Assembly: GCA_041497995.1 (NCBI GenBank)
Contig: JBGQHM010000087.1
Coordinates: 1 to 18,744 of the forward strand
Source: DATKMS01 sp041497995
Lineage (GTDB): Bacteria > Desulfobacterota > Binatia > HRBIN30
DNA: 18,744 nucleotides
Direction of reading: 5' to 3'
Positions 13,741 to 18,744 of this stretch are shown in pieces. The translations under genes and the position numbers were made by a program. Position 1 is the stretch's first letter; each line of letters starts with the position of its first letter. A model generated the notes under the pieces. It was not told where the DNA came from. It made no database searches and saw only the letters and a list, made by a program, of their open reading frames with translations.

Positions 13741-13890
13741 ATGCTGCTGCCGGTCGTGCAGGCGGGCTTCCGTCTGAGACAACGGGCACGTGACATTTCC
13801 CTGCCCGCAGTGTACGAGAGCGTCGCGGGACGCTTGTCGTTGATCGACTCAGTCGAGCGCCGGCTGGTTGGGGGCAGGTGCCCAAGGTGA
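13741..13890 (+). CDS. Candidate small ORF (49 aa), function unknown
   Basis: ATG at 13741 opens a 49-codon frame ending 16 bp before the ferredoxin start and downstream of the TTGACC/TATATT promoter. The product (MLLPVVQAGFRLRQRARD..., ending GGRCPR) has an amphipathic middle, RDISLPAVYESVAGRLSL followed by IDSVERRL, whose spacing loosely recalls a helix-turn-helix; no family is recognised. The ribosome site is poor (GGATGGA directly before the ATG). The opposite-strand frame here is Arg/Ser-rich and less protein-like. It may be a leader peptide, a small regulator, or non-coding. Confidence 0.3.
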   Translation: MLLPVVQAGFRLRQRARDISLPAVYESVAGRLSLIDSVERRLVGGRCPR

Positions 13891-13906
13891 ACTGAAGGAG
13901 GAGGCA

Positions 13907-14260
13907 ATGGCCTACATCATTACCCGATTGTGCAGAGACTGCATCGATACCGCCTGCGTCGCGGTGTGTCCTGTGGATTGCATCTACCGGTACAACGGCC
14001 AGGACGCTGCGACGTTCCCGAACCAGCTATACATTCATCCCGACGAGTGCATCGATTGCGGTGCCTGCGAACCCGAGTGCCCGTGGCAAGCCATCTTCGA
14101 GGAAGCCGCCGTACCCGATGTCTTCAAGGACGACACGCCGCTCAACTACAAGATCATGGAAAACATGGGTGACTTCGAGGTCTGCAAGCACGAGCAAAAG
14201 CCGAAACCAACGGCAGAAGAGATCGGAGCCAACAAGCAGAAATGGGGCTGGACCGGGTGA
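13907..14260 (+). CDS. fdxA: 7Fe ferredoxin ([3Fe-4S][4Fe-4S]), FdxA type
   Basis: 117 aa. Cysteines Cys9, 12, 17, 21 and 25 (CRDCIDTACVAVCPVDC) followed by Cys48, 51, 54 and 58 (CIDCGACEPECP) reproduce, with a shift of one, the pattern of Azotobacter/Pseudomonas seven-iron ferredoxin, including the downstream HPDECIDC and QAIFEEAAVPD segments. The first set holds a 3Fe-4S cluster with Cys12 as the usual free cysteine; the second holds a 4Fe-4S cluster. It is a low-potential soluble electron carrier. ATG 13907 is preceded by GAAGGAGGAGG; an in-frame upstream extension to 13868 runs through that ribosome site and is discarded. The C-terminal ~35 residues are Lys/Glu-rich and variable. It could donate electrons to the P450 of this window or to other oxygenases, though the genes are 6 kb apart. 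Confidence 0.95.
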   Translation: MAYIITRLCRDCIDTACVAVCPVDCIYRYNGQDAATFPNQLYIHPDECIDCGACEPECPWQAIFEEAAVPDVFKDDTPLNYKIMENMGDFEVCKHEQKPKPTAEEIGANKQKWGWTG

Positions 14261-14341
14261 TCCCCGGTCGTCGGTCGTGTGACGAGAGTATCCGACGCGC
14301 AGAATGTAGCTGACAGCGAATTGGTCGATCGAATCGCTTGC

Positions 14342-15802
14342 GTGTCGGCCCGCCACCTCCGCTCGCTCGTCGTCGCGGTTGTGGTGGCGTTCTGTCTCGC
14401 TGGCTGCGGTGACGAGTCGTCGGCACCAACCAGCGCGGTCGCGACACCAACAGCGGCACCGATCGACGACGAGCTTCCCGCCGAGCAGGACAACGGCACA
14501 CAGGGCCGGAATCCGTTCAACAACGCTGGGCACGTGCCCCCTGTGCAGGCGTGCAGTGACGCGTTGGGAGCCACCGACCAGTCGCTCGTGATCCGTATCC
14601 TGCCGCGCGGACCGCTCGCACCGGACGGCGCACTCGCTTTCACCGCAGGCGCGTGTGTGTACCTGCCTCCGGGATACGTCGAGAGTGGGCTGCGTTATCC
14701 GGTGTTGTACCTGCTGCACGGCGGTGGCGGTGACGCAGCCGATTGGGTGACGTTCGGCGGTGTACGCACAATCATGGATGACGCCATCGCCGCCGATGCT
14801 GCGAACGCCGCCATTGTGGTCATGCCGGACGGCACCGATGCGCAGTGGTATGACAGTGTCGACGGGCGCATCAAGAACGAGCAGTATCTCTTCGACTTCC
14901 TTATTCCATACGTCGACCGCCACTTCCGGACGCTTGCCGAGCATGCCGGTCGTGCAATCGACGGCCTCTCGAATGGCGGCTACGGGGCGATGCTCTTGGC
15001 TGCCAAGAGGCCCGACCGCTTCGTCGCTGCTGGAGGCATGTCGTCTAACCTGGCAGCGCTCTCCCTGAGCGGGCTGGGCAGCGCGGCGGTGGCACCCGCC
15101 TATCGTCACGGCAATCTACCGGTTGATCTGGCCGGCAACCTCGACGGAGTCGACCTCGTGCTCGACATCGGAACGCTGTGTGTCAGCGATCGGGCCATCG
15201 ACAATTGCCTGACGTGGCAGTTCGAGCAAGCGTTCGTGCCCGCGAACCGGCAGTTCGAGAATCGCATCACGGCGATCCGTGCACCTGACGACGGCGTATT
15301 CGACTATCGCGAGACCGAAGGCAGTCACGCGTGGCGATGGTGGACGCTATGGATGCGTGAGCGTCACCTACCGTTTCTGCTCGCGCGTCTGACCGACCCG
15401 CGCCCGAGCAGTAGTCCACTCGCGCCAGCGCCATCGCGACCAGGCTTCCGTTACCGCTCGATCGCTGCGCAGTTCTCGGTGTGGGGTTACGATGTGCGCA
15501 TCGAGCGCGCGGTGCGAGAGTTTCTCGATCTCAGCGCTGTGCGGGCCGACGGGTTTACCATACAAGGATCGGGGCAGGCCACTATCCGAACGGCGCCACT
15601 GTACGAGCGCGGCGGTCGCTACACCGTCTCGGCGGCAGGCGGCGTCGATCAGCCGGTCGTGGCCGACGCTGAGGGACGGCTGACGTTCACGGTCGACCTC
15701 GGACCGTCGCACGAGCACGAGCAGTACAGCGCGCAAGCAAACGCGCTCGAAGCCGCCGGCGACTATTGGACGGTACGCACCGTCGCGATCGTCGAGACAT
15801 GA
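14342..15802 (+). CDS. Lipoprotein esterase (putative esterase / esterase D family)
   Basis: About 486 aa from GTG 14342. The N-terminus is a lipoprotein signal: SARHLRSLVVAVVVAFCLAGC with lipobox LAGC (Cys22), then a low-complexity linker rich in S, T, P and A. The alpha/beta-hydrolase domain of the PF00756 group follows: LLHGGGGDAADW (oxyanion loop), DGLSNGGYGAML with nucleophile Ser210 in GxSxG, and EGSHAWRWW with catalytic His329, the usual His-x-W arrangement. After about residue 375 comes a separate beta-rich domain of about 110 residues of unknown role. Family members cleave acyl, feruloyl, siderophore or mycolyl esters. The frame is open upstream to GTG 14279 and TTG 14321, but the signal peptide fits 14342 best; no ribosome site decides it. 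The product is probably on the outer surface or in the periplasm. Confidence 0.88.
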   Translation: MSARHLRSLVVAVVVAFCLAGCGDESSAPTSAVATPTAAPIDDELPAEQDNGTQGRNPFNNAGHVPPVQACSDALGATDQSLVIRILPRGPLAPDGALAFTAGACVYLPPGYVESGLRYPVLYLLHGGGGDAADWVTFGGVRTIMDDAIAADAANAAIVVMPDGTDAQWYDSVDGRIKNEQYLFDFLIPYVDRHFRTLAEHAGRAIDGLSNGGYGAMLLAAKRPDRFVAAGGMSSNLAALSLSGLGSAAVAPAYRHGNLPVDLAGNLDGVDLVLDIGTLCVSDRAIDNCLTWQFEQAFVPANRQFENRITAIRAPDDGVFDYRETEGSHAWRWWTLWMRERHLPFLLARLTDPRPSSSPLAPAPSRPGFRYRSIAAQFSVWGYDVRIERAVREFLDLSAVRADGFTIQGSGQATIRTAPLYERGGRYTVSAAGGVDQPVVADAEGRLTFTVDLGPSHEHEQYSAQANALEAAGDYWTVRTVAIVET

Positions 15803-15914
15803 CCACACCGCCGGTGGCACCGAGGTGGTGGCGTCATCGCGTGCAAAACACTCCCAAATCACCTTGACGGGCGGAGCGAGCATCTGCAAAGGTCGGGCTG
15901 GCGAGGGAGGCAAT

Positions 15915-17198
15915 ATGAAAATGCGCTTCACATGGTTCTCACGTGTGTTCTTCGGCCTGGCTGTCATCCTGTGTTTGCCAGCAGACGTGGCGACCAACGT
16001 CCTTGCTCCAGCGACGGCCTACGCCGCGATAAGTTGTGTCGGCGAATGCAACGGTGACGGCGATGTTACCGTCAACGAGATTCTCACGATGGTGAACATC
16101 GCCTTGGACAACGCCCCGGTGACGGACTGCGAGGCGGGCGATGCCAACCAGGACGGTAGCATCACGGTGAACGAGATCCTGATGGCGGTGAACAATGCGC
16201 TCACCGCGTGCCCCGCGGGTGGGACCCCGACGCCCACGCCGACCGCAACGCCTGCGAGCGGACCATTGGTCGGGCCGGCAGCGGTTGCCGGCCGGACGAC
16301 CATCGCCATTGATACGGTGACAATCATTTCCAACGTCGTCGCCGCGGTCGCCAACGGCCTGACGCATAGCGGTGCGGCAGCCGAGCTGCTGTTTGGCGCG
16401 TCGGAGCCCGCGCTCTCCACACTGCCAGGGGGCGGAGCTGCCGGTGCCTGCCCGCTGGCCGGCACGGCGACTAAGACGGGCGATGTAATCTTCGGCGAAA
16501 CGGTCACGCTGGCTGGCTGTAAGGCCGCGACCTTCGACGGATCGGTAACCTTCGACGGGAGCGTGAGCTTCGGAGCGCTCGCGCCACTGTCGATCGACGT
16601 GACGGCGACGTTCAAGGATCAAAACGGGATGGAGATCGAGACCGTCACGGCGAACGCCACAGGGTCTGGGGTGCCGACGCCCGGTGGAAGCTGTTCCCTG
16701 AGCGGAGCAACGTTGACGCTGAACGGGATGCTGAGCACGAGCAAGCCCAATGGTCCGACCGTCGGCCTCAGCTTCAGCAACACGCAGGTCAAAATCAACA
16801 ACATCACGTTCAACGCCTCGTGCGTGCCGACCGTCTATGACATCACGCTCAACGGTGCGGCGGCGCTATTCGATCCCAACGGCGACCCGCAAAACGTTAC
16901 CTTCAATCAGCTGGTGGTGCACGTGGACAGCAGCGGCAGCGCGACCATTTTCACCGTCAACGGTGGAATGCAGTCGTCATGTTTCGCAGGTACGGCGACG
17001 CTGACCACACAAACGCCGCTGAGCGTGCCGAGCGGTAAGAATTGCCCGACGGCGGGTGTGATCGCAGTTGTGGTGGGGCAGAGCCAGGCGCAGATCACCT
17101 TCCAGGCCGACGGGTCGGTAGTCATTCAGGGCGGCGCGAGCGGGTCGCTAACGGCACCCAACTGCCTCGACCCGCGGCTGCTCATGTGCGCCGCGTAG
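15915..17198 (+). CDS. Secreted protein with paired EF-hand/dockerin-like repeats and beta-rich domain
   Basis: 427 aa. A signal peptide (MKMRFTWFSRVFFGLAVILC..., probable cleavage after AYA at about 37) is followed by two tandem calcium-loop repeats: CNGDGDVTVNEILTMVNIAL (45-64) and DANQDGSITVNEILMAVNNA (76-95), each DxNxDG-type, with Cys41, 45, 72 and 99 flanking them. A Pro-Thr linker (GTPTPTPTATP) leads to a ~310-residue Thr/Ser/Gly/Asn-rich beta domain with internal echoes such as FDGSVTFDGSVSFG. The repeat block resembles dockerin type I modules and is a signature I associate with large uncultured deltaproteobacterial and Binatota-type genomes. Its partner, if any, is unknown. ATG 15915 has GGGAGG five bases upstream; the frame back to 15825 lacks signal character. 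It lies 112 bp after the esterase gene and may be co-expressed. Confidence 0.88.
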   Translation: MKMRFTWFSRVFFGLAVILCLPADVATNVLAPATAYAAISCVGECNGDGDVTVNEILTMVNIALDNAPVTDCEAGDANQDGSITVNEILMAVNNALTACPAGGTPTPTPTATPASGPLVGPAAVAGRTTIAIDTVTIISNVVAAVANGLTHSGAAAELLFGASEPALSTLPGGGAAGACPLAGTATKTGDVIFGETVTLAGCKAATFDGSVTFDGSVSFGALAPLSIDVTATFKDQNGMEIETVTANATGSGVPTPGGSCSLSGATLTLNGMLSTSKPNGPTVGLSFSNTQVKINNITFNASCVPTVYDITLNGAAALFDPNGDPQNVTFNQLVVHVDSSGSATIFTVNGGMQSSCFAGTATLTTQTPLSVPSGKNCPTAGVIAVVVGQSQAQITFQADGSVVIQGGASGSLTAPNCLDPRLLMCAA

Positions 17199-17271
17199 CG
17201 ACAGCCGCCGGCGTGTGAACAGGTGTGCGCCCTATGTCCATCGGTGTCGTCTGCCTTGCATACGGAACGGG

Positions 17272-18108
17272 TCACGCACGCTGCGGCTTGCGCGCCCGGA
17301 TGGTCAGCGACCGGACTGTCTCGGCGACGCGCGCGACATCGATACCGGCGGCCGTCGCTTGCTGCAGCATTGATTCGGGTACCATCGTGAGCGCGACGGT
17401 GCCGAATCCCTTGTCGCTCACGACTTCGATGTCGACGAGGCCGGCGGCAGCGACTGTGGCCAGGTACTGATGGCGCAGCGCGGCGCCGGCGACGCAGCCG
17501 GTGAGCGCCGCTACGTCGGCGGCAATCACTTCGGGTAGCGGCGCGTCGAGCACGACGTCGCTGATGACCATGCGTCCGCCGGGGCGCAGCACGCGCGCGA
17601 CCTCGCCGTATACGGCCTGCTTGTCCGGGACGAGGTTGATCACGCAGTTGGAGATCACCACGTCCACACTCGCGTCTTCCACGGGTAAGGCCTCGATGTA
17701 GCCCTTGCGAAATTCCACGTTGCCAACGCCGGCCCGGCGGGCGTTGGCGTCCGCCTTGGCGAGCATCTCGTCGGTCATATCGACGCCGATCACACGCCCC
17801 TCTGGAGCGACCGCACGTGCTGCCAAGAACGCATCGAACCCGGCCCCGCTGCCGAGGTCGAGCACGATCTCGCCCGGCTGCAACGCCGCGACCGCGAGCG
17901 GCGCGCCACAGCCGACACCGAGGTTCGCACCCTCTGGCACCGCTGTAGTCTCTTCCGTCGTGTAGCCGATGCGCTCGGCGATCTGCGCCGGTTCTGGAGC
18001 GCAACAGCCAGGGGCCGGATTCACGCCGCCATCGCGCGCGATCTCCGCATAGCGTTGACGGACCACCTCACGGACCTGTTTCGTCTGGCTTACTGGCGCG
18101 TTGCTCAT
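17272..18108 (-). CDS. arsM: Arsenite S-adenosylmethionine methyltransferase ArsM
   Basis: 278 aa, typical of bacterial ArsM. It methylates As(III) to methylated arsenicals using SAM. SAM motif I is VLDLGSGAGFD (82-92) and the acid loop is VIGVDMTDEML (106-116). The arsenic-binding cysteines are Cys67 (LGVGCGAP), Cys155 (VISNCVINL) and Cys205 (LTGCVAGA), corresponding to the three conserved cysteines of characterised ArsM. An extra vicinal pair, Cys35-Cys36 (PGCCAPEP), is common in bacterial members. GGGAGA lies upstream of ATG 18108. The gene is 34 bp downstream of arsR on the same strand and should be part of an arsenic-induced operon. No arsenite pump or arsenate reductase gene is visible here. 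Confidence 0.95.
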   Translation of the reverse strand: MSNAPVSQTKQVREVVRQRYAEIARDGGVNPAPGCCAPEPAQIAERIGYTTEETTAVPEGANLGVGCGAPLAVAALQPGEIVLDLGSGAGFDAFLAARAVAPEGRVIGVDMTDEMLAKADANARRAGVGNVEFRKGYIEALPVEDASVDVVISNCVINLVPDKQAVYGEVARVLRPGGRMVISDVVLDAPLPEVIAADVAALTGCVAGAALRHQYLATVAAAGLVDIEVVSDKGFGTVALTMVPESMLQQATAAGIDVARVAETVRSLTIRARKPQRA

Positions 18109-18127
18109 GCTGCTTCTCCCTTCGTTC

Positions 18128-18141
18128 GTAACGTTCGTTAC
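18128..18141. repeat. Short inverted/direct repeat between arsR and arsM
   Basis: GTAACG-TT-CGTTAC is a perfect dyad in the 34-bp arsR-arsM gap, also readable as direct repeats of CGTTCGT. The 2-bp centre is too tight for a stable RNA hairpin, so a protein site or chance are the options. Confidence 0.3.
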
Positions 18142-18142
18142 T

Positions 18143-18517
18143 TCAATTGCGTTTCACCGGGGCGCGCGGCGGGCAGCATAGCGGCAGGATGGACCGGAAC
18201 CGCTCGATCATCCGCTCCATGCGCGTGACGACACTGGCGCCGTCCAGCTCAAAGAATACTTGCCGCCCAACCTTCTCTCGGCGAACCACGCCGGCGCGGT
18301 GAAGGACGGCGAGATGCCGGGAGACGACGGAACGGTCCTGCGGCACCCGCCCCGCAATCGTCTGGACATCGGAGCGTCCCCGGGCGGTGAGCAACTTCAC
18401 GATCTCGACACGCACCGGCTCGCACAACGCGCGGAACAGCTGTGAGTCGAGGATGGCTGCCAGCTCGTGGGCGGCGCGCTCACGAGTGCGGCGGGTGGGT
18501 GCAGGCGTGGCGTTCAT
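18143..18517 (-). CDS. arsR: ArsR/SmtB family arsenic-responsive repressor
   Basis: 124-aa winged-helix repressor. The core reads LFRALCEPVRVEIVKLL (28-43), then the recognition helix region VPQDRSVVSRHLAVLHRAGVV (58-78) and the wing RREKVGRQVFFEL (79-91). The E. coli ELCVCDL As(III) site is absent; instead Cys32 and a C-terminal vicinal pair Cys114-Cys115 (LPLCCPP) are the probable metalloid ligands, resembling the C-terminal cysteine type such as Acidithiobacillus ArsR. When arsenite binds, the repressor should leave its operator and release arsR-arsM. The frame extends to 18553 but the 12 extra residues would be encoded by the operator/promoter itself, so ATG 18517 is chosen. Confidence 0.93.
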   Translation of the reverse strand: MNATPAPTRRTRERAAHELAAILDSQLFRALCEPVRVEIVKLLTARGRSDVQTIAGRVPQDRSVVSRHLAVLHRAGVVRREKVGRQVFFELDGASVVTRMERMIERFRSILPLCCPPRAPVKRN

Positions 18518-18523
18518 GTGGAG

Positions 18524-18553
18524 AGCATATATGCGCACGCATGCATATGTCAA
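18524..18553 (-). promoter_or_regulatory. arsR promoter with overlapping ArsR-type operator
   Basis: On the minus strand TTGACA (18553-18548) is a perfect -35; after 16-18 bp come TATATG (18531-18526) or TATGCT (18529-18524) as -10 candidates. The space between them is an imperfect dyad: CATATATGCG (18526-18535), CA, CGCATGCATATG (18538-18549), containing the perfect palindrome GCATATATGC. A repressor bound here would cover the whole promoter, the standard autoregulatory layout for ArsR. Confidence 0.65.
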
Positions 18554-18591
18554 TGGGGGGCCTTCGTGGCCGTCTGTGCGGCGGCGCGGCG

Positions 18592-18744
18592 CTATGCGTG
18601 AGCGGTCTTCAGAATCAGTTGGCGCCGCCGCTCGTTCACGAACCCGTGCTCGACCAGCCAGGCGATGGTGCGCTGAATCGTCTCGCGCGCCGGGAGGTAC
18701 GTGTACCCGAGCTCGCGTTGCGCTTTCGCACTGCTGAAGTAGGC
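18592..18744 (-). CDS. NAD-dependent epimerase/dehydratase, C-terminal end only (HpnA-like)
   Basis: The minus strand is open from the window edge to a TAG at 18592-18594, giving the last 50 residues of a protein. YFSSAKAQRELGYTY followed by PARETIQRTIAWLVEHGFV is the typical C-terminus of extended short-chain dehydrogenase/epimerases, where the re-joined GY(T/R)P segment precedes the final helix, and resembles hopanoid-associated sugar epimerase (HpnA) and dihydroflavonol-4-reductase-like proteins. The last ~12 residues (ERRRQLILKTAHA) are a variable tail. The catalytic part lies outside the window. It is upstream of arsR on the same strand, but arsR has its own promoter. Confidence 0.75.
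   Translation of the reverse strand, partial: AYFSSAKAQRELGYTYLPARETIQRTIAWLVEHGFVNERRRQLILKTAHA

Noticed and set aside
13545..13907. 120-aa minus-strand frame in the fdxA upstream region
   Set aside because: Ser/Arg/Thr-rich with no ribosome site, and it overlaps both the small membrane protein start and the fdxA promoter region.
14027..15109. 360-aa minus-strand frame opposite ferredoxin and esterase
   Set aside because: It covers the ferredoxin and esterase genes, whose cysteine and GxSxG motifs show the plus strand is coding.
15939..16622. Minus-strand frames opposite the EF-hand protein
   Set aside because: Antisense shadows of a Thr/Ser/Gly-rich repeat region; the plus strand has a signal peptide, ribosome site and calcium loops.
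17199..17271. Terminator between the convergent EF-hand protein and arsM genes
   Set aside because: I could not find a convincing inverted repeat or T-tract in this 73-bp gap.

Overview
The window is GC-rich bacterial DNA, densely coding on both strands, with 17 confident protein genes (two cut by the window edges) and two small ORFs: one well-supported 48-codon membrane protein gene and one weaker candidate. No rRNA, tRNA, CRISPR array or insertion sequence was recognised. The gene mix is acyl-CoA metabolism, a bacterial P450, a 7Fe ferredoxin, a dihydropteroate-synthase-like enzyme with archaeal-type motifs, arsenic methylation, and an exported protein with a doubled 'NGDGxVTVNEIL' EF-hand/dockerin-like block. 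This suggests an uncultured deltaproteobacterium-like soil or water lineage, such as Candidatus Binatota. That assignment is inference from gene style only; no taxonomic marker is present.

Layout. 1-2563: 3' part of an acyl-CoA dehydrogenase resembling (2S)-methylsuccinyl-CoA dehydrogenase, a membrane di-iron fatty-acid/sterol hydroxylase, then a short degenerate tail of a second acyl-CoA dehydrogenase. 2642-4279: a crotonase-fold enzyme (minus) divergent from a lipoprotein-type methyltransferase (plus). 4379-6080: a lower-GC two-gene cassette of an AAA/ABC-type ATPase overlapping by 4 bp with a TOPRIM-like (DUF4276-like) protein, preceded by a promoter buried in a large dyad. This is the best candidate for an undescribed system, probably anti-phage defence. 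6190-9451: cytochrome P450 and an orphan membrane histidine kinase (both minus). 9708-12535: CaiB/BaiF CoA-transferase (minus) divergent from a glutathione S-transferase and an enoyl-CoA hydratase (plus). 12580-14260: DHPS-like protein, a convergent 48-aa membrane protein, a candidate 49-aa ORF behind a good promoter, and a 7Fe ferredoxin. 14342-17198: two exported proteins, a lipoprotein esterase and the EF-hand protein. 17272-18553: arsM and arsR (minus) with an ArsR-type operator/promoter. 18592-18744: C-terminal end of an NAD-dependent sugar epimerase (minus).

How the genes fit together. The acyl-CoA dehydrogenase, two crotonases and CoA-transferase are the toolkit for activating and oxidising unusual acyl-CoAs, and the P450, hydroxylase and GST would suit hydrophobic or xenobiotic substrates, but they lie in several transcription units and no single pathway can be read from the order. 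arsR-arsM forms a self-regulated arsenite-methylation unit. The ATPase/TOPRIM pair is compositionally and functionally separate from its neighbours.
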